Positions 54,121 to 63,161 of a DNA stretch of 64,000 nt are shown piece after piece (position 1 is the first letter of the stretch; every line of letters begins with the position of its first letter). Under the pieces are notes generated by a model that made no database searches, was not told the origin of the DNA, and worked only from the letters and a program-made list of their open reading frames with translations. Source of the stretch: DAOUEO01 sp963763495 (GTDB lineage Bacteria; Chloroflexota; Dehalococcoidia; DSTF01; JALHUB01); the NCBI GenBank assembly GCA_963763495.1, contig CAVXOY010000001.1, forward strand, positions 19,670-83,669, given 5' to 3'. Both the position numbers and the translations under genes were made by a program.

Positions 54121-55702
54121 ATGAGTAAGGCGCCAGCAAAGCAAGGCAAGACAAGTACGAGCATCCCTGACGGAAATGAGTTCAGGGAGAAGGTGATAGG
54201 AGCCTACCGCCACGGCGCGGGCGCCGACGATCTGCCCGCGGATGAGGCGGCGGCTCGCAGTCTCATCCCACCGGGCACAGCCGGCCTGCGCGATTTCAGC
54301 TACATCGCGCCCGATTTCCCCGTGTTCTACAGGGAAAAGTGCGTCGGTTGTATGGAGTGCGTCACCAAGTGTCCCGACACCGCCATCTTGGCGAAGGTGA
54401 TCGGCAAGTCGGACCTGAAGAAGGAGTTGTCGCAGGTCAAGGACGACCCCAGAGCGGGAACGGCTGGAGAAGCGGTTCGCCGAGACAACAAAGTACTACG
54501 GCGCCATCGAGAAGAAGGGCGAGGAAGGCGGACTCTTCGGTATTTTCGTCGACCCGACGAAGTGCAAGGGGTGTGGCGAGTGCGTGGAGGTGTGCGGCGT
54601 CCACGAGGCGCTGTCGATGGTGCGCAAGACGCCGGAGGAGGTCGAAGCCTACAAGAGCGAGATGGCCTTCTTCCGCAAGCTGCCCGACACGCCGGCCCGT
54701 TTCATCAACGAAAAGGTGCTGGCGGACCTGATGCTGGCTGAGCGTTCGCTGCTCTACGTGGGCGGCGCCGGCTCCTGCATGGGCTGCGGCGAGGCGACGG
54801 CCATCCGCATGATGCTGGCAGCGACGGGCTTCGTGTACGGGCCGGAGAGCATGGCCATCGTGGCGGCCACCGGCTGCAACACGGTCTACGGCTCGAGCTA
54901 TCCCTACAACCCCTTCCTAGTGCCGTGGACGAACTCGCTGTTCGAGAACGCGGCCTCCGACGCCATGGGCGTCCGCCTGCGCTGGGACCAGATAGGGTGG
55001 CAGGACAAGAAACTGTGGGCAATGGGCGGCGACGGGGCGATCCTCGACATCGGCTTCGGCGCCCTTTCGCGGCTTCTCGCATCGGACATGGATATCAAGG
55101 TGCTCGTTCTCGACACGCAGGTGTACTCCAACACCGGCGGCCAGGCCTCAACGGCGACGTACACCGGCCAGGACGCGGAGATGGCGCCATTCGGGTCGGC
55201 GATACGGGGCAAGCAGGAGAGACGCAAGGAGTTGGGTGTTATCGCCATGATGCACTCCAACGTGTTCGTGGCCCAGACCATCACGGCGGACATCAACCAC
55301 TTCTACCGGTCGATCATGGCGGCGAACGAGTTCAAGGGACCGGCCGTGGTGAGCGTCTACTGCACCTGCCAGCCCGAGCATCAGGTCACGGACAACATGT
55401 CATCGCACCAAGCGCGGCTGGCGAAGGACTCGCGGACGTTCCCGATATTCACCTATGACCCCCGACTGGGCTCCAGCATCAAGGAGCGGCTGAGCCTCCA
55501 GGGGAACCCGTCGGTGAAAGAGGACTGGTACACGAACCCGAAGACGGAGGAGCCGGTAGACTTCATCCACTTCGCCCGGACAGAAGGACGGTTCGCCAAG
55601 CAATTCGACAAGGATGGCAACCCGAGCGAGACGCTGCTGGCGGCACAAAGGGACAGGCTGGAGTACTGGCACCTGCTGCAAGAGCTTGCGGGAATCCGCT
55701 AA
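54121..55702 (+). CDS. porB: Pyruvate:ferredoxin oxidoreductase, ferredoxin-beta part (one frameshift)
   Basis: This is the C-terminal half of the NifJ-type enzyme. It begins MSKAPAKQGKTSTSIPDGNE. Two [4Fe-4S] motifs are CVGCMECVTKCPDTAI and CKGCGECVEVCG. They lie in different frames, with a break at about 54450 fixed by removing one base. The thiamin-diphosphate domain follows: GGAGSCMGCGEATAIRM, WAMGGDGAILDIGFGALSRL (the GDG motif), then DTQVYSNTGGQASTATYTGQ. It ends with HLLQELAGIR at 55702. In NifJ both halves are one chain; here they are two genes with a normal stop and start between them. Confidence 0.9.
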
Positions 55703-55835
55703 TTCATGTAAGATAGTGACATAGGAATCTCGCTTGGCGGGCAAAAAGCATCCTCCTGCTGCAGCGGCGCGATTTTTCCTCGCCACCAGCATCGCGCCGA
55801 GGCTGCCCACCGAGCAGACCGGGGCGGTTTGGTCG

Positions 55836-55852
55836 TCACCCTAGCGGTGACA
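55836..55852 (+). other. Small perfect hairpin between PFOR and its terminator
   Basis: GTCACC and GGTGAC pair around CTAGC. With the terminator that follows it may form the structured 3' end of the PFOR transcript or a small RNA. No promoter for a separate RNA is obvious. Confidence 0.3.
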
Positions 55853-55870
55853 GCGGAATAACGTCCCGTC

Positions 55871-55908
55871 GGGGTGCGCTTCTGCGAAGGGGCGCACCCC
55901 TTTATTCA
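55871..55908 (+). terminator. Rho-independent terminator after the PFOR operon
   Basis: GGGGTGCGC (55871-55879) pairs with GCGCACCCC (55892-55900), a perfect 9-bp GC-rich stem, followed by TTTATT. Confidence 0.75.
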
Positions 55909-55948
55909 CCTCATTCCACTCAAACCGAAGACGGCACGTGAGATCGCC

Positions 55949-56648
55949 CTAGGAAACGGTTCCCAACCCGAGGGCAGCGAGTACGGCCCGCCAGTCCGAG
56001 AGATCGGGGAAGAGGAGATCGGCGCCGGCGGCATACAGGCGGTCGGCGGGCGTGCGGCCGGTGGTGACGGCAACCGCGACCGCGCCGTTGGCCTTAGCAG
56101 CCTCGACGTCATAGACCGTGTCGCCGATCACGTAGAACGTAGGCGCTATTCCGGCCATCTCGGTCGTCGCCCATCCGTTTGATGGCGGCGGCGACCAGCG
56201 GGGCCCGCTCCTCGGAATCCTCGCCGAAAGCACCACCGCTGAAGAAATGCCAGAGGCCGTAGTGGGAAAGCTTCAGCTCCGCACCCTCACGGAAGTTGCC
56301 TGTCGCCAGGCCCAAGCGGACACCGGGCAGCGGCTGAAGCGCGTTGAGCAGATCGCGGACGCCGGGCAGGACGTGGCCACCGGTCACTTCCCGTAGGGTG
56401 TCGGCGAGATGGCGGCGATAGGCAGCACGAAAGCGGCGCACCTGATCGGGGAAGTCGGCGGTGGAGATGGCGTTCTTGTCGAGGGCATTGCGCAGGATCG
56501 CCGTGTCGCTACGTCCCGCCATTTCCACACCGTCGAGGCCGTCAGCGACGCCGAAGATCTCGGTGAAGGCGCGGGACATGCCCTGAACGCCGGCGCCGCC
56601 GGTCAGGACCAGCGTACCGTCAATGTCGAAAAGAAGCACCTTGTCCAT
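55949..56648 (-). CDS. HAD-superfamily phosphatase, phosphoglycolate-phosphatase-like (one frameshift)
   Basis: This is a subfamily IA HAD hydrolase. MDKVLLFDIDGTLVLTGGAG carries the nucleophile Asp (DxD). A helical cap follows, then LGLATGNFREGAELKLSHYG with motif II Thr. The Lys of motif III lies near SEERAPLVAAAIKRMGDDR. The frame breaks at about 56160. The next frame gives FYVIGDTVYDVEAAKANGAV with the motif IV acidic pair and ends at 55949. One extra base explains it. The ATG at 56648 follows GAGG; a TTG 6 bases upstream is also possible. Function as a phosphoglycolate phosphatase is a guess from similarity. Confidence 0.85.
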
Positions 56649-56778
56649 GCCCAACCTCAGGCAGTGATTTGAACTTGTCCGGGACTATTGTAGTGTCGAG
56701 GCGAGTTCGAGGGCCAGCGCCGAACGAGGCAAACGTTGACCGGCCTTATCGCGGGGTGCGAAACTGGAATGGAGGTCT

Positions 56779-57543
56779 TTGGCGATATTGGTTGAGCTAC
56801 TAGCGATATTCGGCGGCTCTTTCCTGATCAGCCTCTCCGGGGCGCTCATGCCCGGCCCTCTCTTCACGCTGTCGGTGCGGGAGACGCTGCGCCGCGGCTT
56901 CTGGGTCGGCCCGCTGGTGGCGACGGGCCACGCGATCATCGAGCTGGCGCTGGTCATCGGGCTGGCGCTGGGGCTGAGCGAGTTCCTGGAGGAGGGCGCC
57001 GGGACAGCCGTCATCGCTATCGTCGGGGGTCTGTTCCTGCTGTGGATGGGATATCAGATGGTGCGCACGGCGCCGCGACAGGAGCTGAACCTCGCGAGTG
57101 AGCCGGCGCAGGAGAACCCCGGCGGCGCCCAGGCCGATCCTCCCGATCCCCAGATGGCGCGCAGCTACCGGCAGCGGCTGATGGGAGCGATGAGCGGCAC
57201 CGATACCGTCGCGACGAGCAAGCCCTTGCCCATGCTGAGCCTCTTCGTGCCGGCGGGCATCCTGGTAAGCGTCGCCAATCCCTACTGGATCATCTGGTGG
57301 GCGAGCATCGGGATGGCCTACATGAGCGAGTCGCTGGAGCATGGGGCCGCCGGTGTGGGCTCCTTCTTCACAGCGCACATCCTCTCCGACTTCCTCTGGC
57401 TGTCGTTCGTGGGGTTCGTCATGGCTTCGGGGCGGCACATCCTGAGCCGGAGGGGATATCAGATGATTCTCCTAATGTGCGGCCTCTTCCTGCTGGCGCT
57501 GGGGGCACGGTTCATCTACTCCGGCGTCTCCTTCATCAGCTAG
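56779..57543 (+). CDS. LysE-family amino-acid/metabolite exporter
   Basis: LysE-type proteins export amino acids or related compounds. There are about six transmembrane helices in 254 residues. The family start is GALMPGPLFTLSVRETLRRG, with the conserved Pro-Gly-Pro. A hydrophilic loop of about 60 residues in the middle is longer than usual. The second half includes ILVSVANPYWIIWWASIGMA with the Asn-Pro motif. The TTG start at 56779 has a GGAGG site 3-4 bases upstream. A terminator follows. Confidence 0.88.
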   Translation: MAILVELLAIFGGSFLISLSGALMPGPLFTLSVRETLRRGFWVGPLVATGHAIIELALVIGLALGLSEFLEEGAGTAVIAIVGGLFLLWMGYQMVRTAPRQELNLASEPAQENPGGAQADPPDPQMARSYRQRLMGAMSGTDTVATSKPLPMLSLFVPAGILVSVANPYWIIWWASIGMAYMSESLEHGAAGVGSFFTAHILSDFLWLSFVGFVMASGRHILSRRGYQMILLMCGLFLLALGARFIYSGVSFIS

Positions 57544-57574
57544 CCATCACATCCAAGCGCTGCTCCGGCAAAAC

Positions 57575-57612
57575 AAAAGGCCCCGACGGTTGGGAAACCA
57601 TCAGGGCCTTTC
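57575..57612 (+). terminator. Terminator after the LysE-family gene
   Basis: AAAGGCCC and GGGCCTTT form a perfect 8-bp stem that is extended by a partial inner stem. It has A-rich and T-rich flanks and could work in both directions. Confidence 0.65.
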
Positions 57613-57657
57613 GGGCGGGGCTTCAATCTGCTGTCGGACTATGTACAAGCGTTCGTT

Positions 57658-57687
57658 ACTATGTTTATAGTAGTTAAACACCTACTA
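57658..57687 (+). promoter_or_regulatory. AT-rich nested inverted repeats upstream of the YHS gene
   Basis: ACTAT-GTTT-ATAGT (57658-57671) overlaps a second perfect repeat TAGTAG-N8-CTACTA (57668-57687). The island is unusually AT-rich here and lies about 60 bases before a promoter, so it may be an operator. Confidence 0.4.
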
Positions 57688-57748
57688 AATGTCAATAACC
57701 CTGGACAGCCATTTCCCCTACTGTGAACACAATCACACTGACGCGATG

Positions 57749-57777
57749 TTGACGAGCGCTTTCGAGTGAGCTAGAGT
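57749..57777 (+). promoter_or_regulatory. Promoter for the YHS gene
   Basis: TTGACG at 57749-57754 and TAGAGT at 57772-57777 are separated by 17 bases, 46 bases before the start codon. Confidence 0.5.
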
Positions 57778-57823
57778 TCTGCCAGTTCATGTCGGCGCTA
57801 ATGAGCCACGAAAGGAGTCGACA

Positions 57824-58075
57824 ATGGCGGAGATGGTGAAGGACCCCGTTTGCGGCATGGAGATCGACCCGGAGACGGCGGCGGGAAGCTCGGAGTACGA
57901 GGGCGTGACCTACTACTTCTGCGCCGAGGCGTGCAAGACGGAGTTTGACGCGGAGCCGTCGAAGTACGTGGGAGCGGCAGCAGCGCCGGAGCCGATGGCG
58001 GAGATGCCGGCGCCAATGGCAGAAGCGCCCGCCGCGCCCAAGGCGGCAAAGAAGTGGTGGGAGTTCTGGAAGTAG
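57824..58075 (+). CDS. YHS-domain protein with aromatic C-terminal tail, 83 aa
   Basis: YHS domains occur in copper ATPases and other metal-handling proteins and may bind a metal ion. The domain is VKDPVCGMEIDPETAAGSSE with YYFCAEACKTEFDAEPSKYV, giving Cys residues at the expected places. An Ala/Pro/Met-rich linker follows (about 25 residues). The protein ends AAKKWWEFWK, which could sit on the membrane surface or bind a partner. The RBS is AAAGGAG. It stands alone behind its own promoter and the inverted-repeat island. Confidence 0.88.
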   Translation: MAEMVKDPVCGMEIDPETAAGSSEYEGVTYYFCAEACKTEFDAEPSKYVGAAAAPEPMAEMPAPMAEAPAAPKAAKKWWEFWK

Positions 58076-58640
58076 GCATTCGGACCGCGAAATGAGATCA
58101 GAGGACGGCCATGGAAGGTCATTGCCGTCATGCGGCGGTAGTTGCAGTTGTGTTCAATGAAGCCCAGTGCTACGGGGGGCGCCGCACCCGTTGGCGAACA
58201 ACGTTTAACGGCGGTCAAGATCCACGCGATAAAGCGTGACCAGAGCATCGCCATGGAGGTGCCGCGCCTGCAAGAGGGTGAGCGGGCAGGATCATACTTC
58301 GATCGTACGAGGCACGCAATCCAGGCAGTGTCTGCGGATGCAGAACGCCATGAGCGACGAGGACGCGCAACTAGGAAGACGCGACGCAAGGCATTACGAC
58401 CAGACGTTAGAGGCGCGGCGCAGACGCAGCAGCTGGCAACGCTAGTAGCTGCCTGGGGCAATTGCGGCGGGCGCGCCAAAGCTGCCAGACGCTGAGATGC
58501 GAGCAACGCCTGCTGCGGGCAGCGCTAGGCTGCCAAGCATCACTGCTCGAGCGCAGGTGATGCACTTCACGCGAGGCAACGCCAGCTACAGGCGGGGGAC
58601 TACCCGCATGCGCCTGGACCAGCAACAACCGTGCTCTTCG
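58076..58640. other. Gene-free stretch
   Basis: There is no convincing frame on either strand; stops are frequent and no ribosome-binding sites precede the short open frames. It is probably decayed sequence continuous with the following remnant. Confidence 0.45.
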
Positions 58641-58990
58641 AACTCAGGCCGGACGACCCCGATGGCCCTCAACTAACCGCGGCGCCAAGCCCATGACGAG
58701 TTGAACGCTATCGACCGGACGCGCTCAGAGGATTAGGCCTCGCCCTGAAACCTGGCGTCGCCGGGCGCACCTCGACACGACGATGAACCGCCGCGTGGTC
58801 AACGGCTTACCGCGGATGGGCCGCCGATGAGGACGCCCTCAAGGACTTCAACCGCGCACTAGACAAGTGAGCCGGATCACCAGTTACCTTGGCCAGCGCG
58901 ACTCCCCCTGCGAATCAGCGGGGACCGTATCGAGAGGCCCTCAACGACGCGCCGCGGCCCGGACGACTTGACGGCGACCACGGAGATCGC
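58641..58990 (+). pseudogene. Possible decayed tetratricopeptide-repeat gene
   Basis: Short segments look like TPR helices but are broken by stops and frame changes. The clearest runs from 58808 to 58867 and reads YRGWAADEDALKDFNRALDK, then a stop. Another fragment near 58930 reads PYREALNDA. The A-L-x-D-F-x-R-A-L pattern is typical of TPR repeats. No start codon or full frame remains. The assignment is inference. Confidence 0.35.
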
Positions 58991-59183
58991 CCCTGATACA
59001 CAGAGCCTGCGATGTACGCGCTGACGCGTCCGACTCAAGGAGGGTTGCGACCCTTAGCTGCAGCGATAAGGACGACGAGAGGTACCGCGGATGGCTCGGG
59101 CATGGACGACGGATTTCGAGAAGTCATGCGGAACGATGCCGGAGAAGCCCTCGGCTACACGAGATGGTCAAGAGGTGGTACCC

Positions 59184-60170
59184 GTGGCGAAACCTAAGGT
59201 CTTCGTGACGCGACAACTTCCGGGAAACCCCGTCCCGCTGCTTGAGGCGGTGGCGGATGTCTTCGTGTGGCCGGAGGAGTCGCCGCCGCCGCATGATGAG
59301 ATCGTGCGCCGGGCCGCCGACGCCGACGCCCTTCTGACGATGCTCAGCGACCGCATCGACGTGGCGGTGCTGGACGCCGGCTGTCAGTTGCGGGTCGTGG
59401 CCAACATGGCGGTCGGCTATGACAACATCGACGTCGAAGCGGCGACGGCGCGGGGGATACTGGTCACGAACACGCCGGGCGTCCTCACGGAGACGACGGC
59501 GGACATGGCGTTCACCCTGCTGCTGGCGGCGGCGCGACGGGTGGCGGAGGGGGACCGGCTGGTGCGGGCAGGCGGCTGGAAGACGTGGCATCCCTCGTTC
59601 CTGCTGGGACGCGACGTACATGGGGCAACACTGGGCATCGTCGGGCTGGGGCAGATCGGGCTGGCGGTAGCACGGCGGGCGCGCGGCTTCGGCATGCGCG
59701 TGCTCTACCATGACGTAGCCCGCAAGGCGCAGGCGGAGTCGGAATTGGGGCTGGAGTTCGCCGACCTGGAGCGGTTGCTGAGGGAGTCGGACTTCGTCAC
59801 TCTGCACGTCTTCCTCAGCCCCCAGACGCGCCACCTCATCGGCGAGCGGGAGCTGGCGCTGATGAAGCCGACAGCGATCCTGGTGAACACGGCGCGGGGG
59901 CCGGTGGTCGATCAGAAGGCGCTCTACACGGCTTTGAAGGGCGGGCAAATCGCCGCCGCGGGCCTAGACGTCACGGAAGAGGAGCCGATCCCGCCGGATG
60001 ACCCCCTGCTGACGCTGGACAACGTCACTATCACACCCCACGTCGCCAGCGCGACCGTCGCGACGCGGGAGAAGATGGCGGCGATGGCGGTGGAGAACGT
60101 CCTGGCCACTCTACGAGGGGAACTGCCGCCCAACTGCGTCAACCCGGAGGCTCGCCGGCCACGGCCATAG
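59184..60170 (+). CDS. D-2-hydroxyacid dehydrogenase (glyoxylate/hydroxypyruvate reductase-like)
   Basis: The enzyme would reduce glyoxylate or hydroxypyruvate (or oxidise D-glycerate) with NAD(P)H. The Rossmann motif is GATLGIVGLGQIGLAVARRA. The catalytic Arg is in VNTARGPVVDQKAL, Glu in GLDVTEEEPIPPDDPLL, and His in TITPHVASAT. VANMAVGYDNIDVEAATARG marks the substrate domain. The GTG at 59184 follows AGAGGTGG and gives MAKPKVFVTRQLPGNPVPLL, the typical start; the frame stays open further upstream. Length 328. Confidence 0.92.
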   Translation: MAKPKVFVTRQLPGNPVPLLEAVADVFVWPEESPPPHDEIVRRAADADALLTMLSDRIDVAVLDAGCQLRVVANMAVGYDNIDVEAATARGILVTNTPGVLTETTADMAFTLLLAAARRVAEGDRLVRAGGWKTWHPSFLLGRDVHGATLGIVGLGQIGLAVARRARGFGMRVLYHDVARKAQAESELGLEFADLERLLRESDFVTLHVFLSPQTRHLIGERELALMKPTAILVNTARGPVVDQKALYTALKGGQIAAAGLDVTEEEPIPPDDPLLTLDNVTITPHVASATVATREKMAAMAVENVLATLRGELPPNCVNPEARRPRP

Positions 60171-60190
60171 AACAAGAGCGCCGCAAACCG

Positions 60191-60219
60191 GGGACATCGC
60201 CGCCGTTTTCTGCTATCAT
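60191..60219 (+). promoter_or_regulatory. Extended -10 promoter for the UPF0173 gene
   Basis: GGGACA at 60191-60196 and TATCAT at 60214-60219 are separated by 17 bases, with TGC before the -10. Confidence 0.4.
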
Positions 60220-60249
60220 CAGGCCCAAACTGGAAGGGAGGCCGCTGAC

Positions 60250-60903
60250 ATGAAGATCAAATGGCTGGGACACGCCTGCTTTCTGCTTGCATCTGATGCC
60301 GGATTGAGGATCGTGACCGACCCCTACACGCCCGGTGGATTCGGTCTGCAGTATCGCCCCCCTGCGGAGAAAGCGGACATCGTCACCGTCAGCCACGAGC
60401 ACGCTGATCACAACAACGTGGGTGACGTGAAGGGAACCCCCCAGGTCGTGCGCGACGCCGGTGTCCATCAGGTCAAGGGGATCGAGATCAAAGGGGTCAG
60501 CACCAGCCACGACGAGATGTCGGGCTCGCAGCGCGGCTCCAACACGGTTTTCTGCTTCACTCTCGATGGCGTGCGCGTTTGCCACCTAGGCGACCTCGGG
60601 CACGACCTGACCGCTGGCTCACTAGCGGAAATAGGCGGAGTTGACGTGCTTCTGATACCGGTCGGCGGCAGCTTCACCATCGACGCAAGCGTTGCCAGCC
60701 GCGTTGCCGATCGCCTCGCCGCCAAGGTCGTCATCCCGATGCACTTCAAGAACGAGAGGTGCCCCGACTTCCCCGTCGCCGGCGTGGCAGACTTCCAGAA
60801 GAAGCGCCAACGCGTCCGCACGGTCGACGGCAGCGAAGTGGAGATCAAGAAGGATGGGTTGCCTCTGGAGACAGAGACGGTTGTGCTGAAGCCCGCCTGC
60901 TAG
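60250..60903 (+). CDS. UPF0173-type metal-dependent hydrolase (MBL fold)
   Basis: This small metallo-beta-lactamase-fold protein belongs to the YtkL/UmuL-like group of unknown substrate. It begins MKIKWLGHACFLLASDAGLR. The metal motif is SHEHADHNNVGDVK. CHLGDLGHDLTAGSLAEIGG and IPMHFKNERCPDFPVAGVAD supply later metal ligands. The RBS GGAAGGGAGG precedes the ATG. Length 217. Its stop overlaps the convergent pth gene by four bases. Confidence 0.88.
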   Translation: MKIKWLGHACFLLASDAGLRIVTDPYTPGGFGLQYRPPAEKADIVTVSHEHADHNNVGDVKGTPQVVRDAGVHQVKGIEIKGVSTSHDEMSGSQRGSNTVFCFTLDGVRVCHLGDLGHDLTAGSLAEIGGVDVLLIPVGGSFTIDASVASRVADRLAAKVVIPMHFKNERCPDFPVAGVADFQKKRQRVRTVDGSEVEIKKDGLPLETETVVLKPAC

Positions 60904-61568
60904 CGGTTGAAGCGGTTCATCGCCGCCTCTAACCCTTCCGTCATCATACAGGTCACGGCGTCAATCGCCTGCGCGACCGCGTCGTCCAGCGCTCGTCGCT
61001 CCTCCGGCGGCGGGTCGCTGAGCACATATCCCGCGATGACCTCCGGGTCCCACGACGGCTCGCCGCCCACCACCGGTCGCCCGATGCCGATGCGGATGCG
61101 AGGGAATTCGTTCACTCCCAATCGCTGGATGATTGACTGCAGCCCCTTGTGGCCGCCGTGGCTACCCTGTGCCCGCACTCGCATGGCGCCGACCGGCATG
61201 TCGAGGCTATCGCAGATCACCAGCAACTCCCCGGGTGATACCTTGTAGCGGCGGACCAGCGCTGCCACGGCCTCACCGCTACGGTTGACATAGGTGCGCG
61301 GTTTCGCCAGGATCACTTTGTTATCCTCAACAAGCCCCTCTCCCATCGTCACCAGCGACGTGTGTGTCTTGAGAGAGATGCCGTGACGCCGGGCCAATCG
61401 GTTGACGCACCAGAAGCCGACGTTATGGCGGGTGTGGGCGTGCTCTCTGCCAGGATTCCCTACCCCGACGATCAGCCGTATGTTAGGGGGAGTCTGGGGC
61501 ATGACCTGCTCGCTTGTCTTGGCCGAACGGTCGGAGAACAGGGAGCGGAGAAAAGAAGGTGGAGTCAT
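60900..61568 (-). CDS. pth: Peptidyl-tRNA hydrolase
   Basis: Pth recycles peptidyl-tRNAs that drop off ribosomes. The family core is VGVGNPGREHAHTRHNVGFW with the catalytic His. LAKPRTYVNRSGEAVAALVR, VICDSLDMPVGAMRVRAQGS and HGGHKGLQSIIQRLG follow. The body starts best at the ATG 61502 (MPQTPPNIRLIVGVGNPG); the frame from 61568 adds 22 residues and is less certain. The total of 222 residues is slightly long for the family. Confidence 0.94.
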   Translation of the reverse strand: MTPPSFLRSLFSDRSAKTSEQVMPQTPPNIRLIVGVGNPGREHAHTRHNVGFWCVNRLARRHGISLKTHTSLVTMGEGLVEDNKVILAKPRTYVNRSGEAVAALVRRYKVSPGELLVICDSLDMPVGAMRVRAQGSHGGHKGLQSIIQRLGVNEFPRIRIGIGRPVVGGEPSWDPEVIAGYVLSDPPPEERRALDDAVAQAIDAVTCMMTEGLEAAMNRFNR

Positions 61569-61617
61569 GTGTGGGACTGACCCTTCAGCACTTTCGCACG
61601 CTACCTTCCTGAGACAT

Positions 61618-63054
61618 CTAATCGATTCCTGCCCGAAAGCGATGATAATCGATTACCTTGCGTAGCGCTCGCGCTCCCTGCTCGAATCCGGCGAAAACAG
61701 GTATGCCAAGCTCGATCAGCTTGACACGTTCCTCTGCCGCGTGTGCCTCCAGATGACCGGGGTTTAGAATGGTCGCGAATGCCTTGGGCGATCGCTCTTT
61801 GTGGGCGGTTAGAGTACGGGGAAGCCAGTCGGTTGAGGGGCCGCCCGCTCCCAGCGCCATGCGAATCAAGTACCGTGACGTTATCTCCAAGACGATGGCG
61901 TCCACATTATCATCCTCGTCCAGTATCGTGAGCATTCGCTCCAGGTTCTCCGGCGCCGCGCCGAAGCCGAGCGTACCCCCGACATCGAGCGGGTTGCGGT
62001 AGCTGCCGCCGATGATGTTGAAGAACGCGCTCAATTTCTCGTATGAGCGATCGCTCAGCAAGGGTATCTCTAGCCTTTCCCGCGCGAAGGTGTCGGTTAT
62101 CACCACCGACTGGCCGCCGGTCAACGCCATCAGTCCCATGCGATAGCCGGTGCAAGGCCTCGTGTAGAGCAGCGCCTTGATGACGTCCACTGTCTCGTCC
62201 AGGCTATCGGTCGTTATCACCCCACACTGCTTCACCATCGCCTGCCACACCGATGACGGCGTCGCCAGCGCTGCCGTGTGCGAGTACATCGCCCGTTGTC
62301 CTGCCTCCGAAGTGCCGCCTTTCCATACCACCACCGGCTTGAGTTGTGTCGTCTTCTTCAAGACCTCAAAAAAGCGCCGGCTGTCCTGGATCCCCTCCAG
62401 ATACATGCCGATGACCGTCGTCTCCTCGTCTCCGGCCAAGTACTCTAGGTAGTCCGCTGGACTTACTACTACCGAGTTCCCGGCGCTCACCGACTTGCTG
62501 ACCTTGACGCCGTGCACCGCTCCCAGCAGGCTGAAGCTGATGGCGTGAGTGCCGCTGTGGGAGATGAACCCGACCGATCCTTCGTCGCCGGTTGGCTGGT
62601 CCATTGCCTGCCGTACGCCCAGCCGTCGGTTATAGATGCCCATGCAGTTCGGGCCTATCAATACGAGGTCACCCTCGCGCGCGATGTCTGCTATCTGCTG
62701 CTGGAGTCGCGTGCCCTCCGCCTCGCCCGTCTCCGCAAAGCCGGAGGTGAACAGCGATACCCCGCCCACCTTCTTCGCGACGCAGTCGGTCACGATGCGC
62801 GGCGCCACCGGCCGCGGCACGGCGCAGACCACGTAGTCGATCTCGTCGGGGATATCGAGGAGGCTTGGGTAGTTGGGGACGCCCAACTCTTGGATGCCGG
62901 GAATCTCATTGGGGTCGATCTGTACGGAGTACACCTTCCCCTTGAAGGTGCTCATGTTGCGCAGCCAGAAGTAGCCCAGGGCCCGCTTGTCGCCGACCAC
63001 CGCTACTGTGCGTGGGTTGAAGGCGCGCTCCAGCCGCTTTGCCATGTCACTCAA
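61618..63054 (-). CDS. ADP-forming acyl-CoA synthetase, alpha subunit
   Basis: The alpha subunit of the ADP-forming acetyl-CoA synthetase family makes ATP from acyl-CoA, ADP and phosphate. The CoA-binding Rossmann domain is RTVAVVGDKRALGYFWLRNM with the later VLIGPNCMGIYNRRLG. The phospho-His region is AMYSHTAALATPSSVWQAM, with His in the expected SHT motif. The third domain has GLMALTGGQSVVITDTFARE and SYRNPLDVGGTLG. Length 478. The beta subunit gene lies 107 bases upstream, on the same strand. The acyl substrate (acetate or another acid) is not set by sequence. Confidence 0.88.
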   Translation of the reverse strand: MSDMAKRLERAFNPRTVAVVGDKRALGYFWLRNMSTFKGKVYSVQIDPNEIPGIQELGVPNYPSLLDIPDEIDYVVCAVPRPVAPRIVTDCVAKKVGGVSLFTSGFAETGEAEGTRLQQQIADIAREGDLVLIGPNCMGIYNRRLGVRQAMDQPTGDEGSVGFISHSGTHAISFSLLGAVHGVKVSKSVSAGNSVVVSPADYLEYLAGDEETTVIGMYLEGIQDSRRFFEVLKKTTQLKPVVVWKGGTSEAGQRAMYSHTAALATPSSVWQAMVKQCGVITTDSLDETVDVIKALLYTRPCTGYRMGLMALTGGQSVVITDTFARERLEIPLLSDRSYEKLSAFFNIIGGSYRNPLDVGGTLGFGAAPENLERMLTILDEDDNVDAIVLEITSRYLIRMALGAGGPSTDWLPRTLTAHKERSPKAFATILNPGHLEAHAAEERVKLIELGIPVFAGFEQGARALRKVIDYHRFRAGID

Positions 63055-63161
63055 GCGGGTACGCCTCCGATCCAGGGGTCGTTGGGTAGCGTGTCCCTGA
63101 AGCTGACTGTGGTCTCGAGGGTGGTCGACTCTCGACCCATCCGCGCCCTGTCGAGATGAGG

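Noticed and set aside
3880..56648. Programmed +1 frameshifting as a shared expression mechanism
   Set aside because: No common slip site, stop-codon context or stimulatory structure is seen at the breaks, and clustering inside the PFOR gene fits local sequence error better. It is kept only as a remote alternative in the findings.
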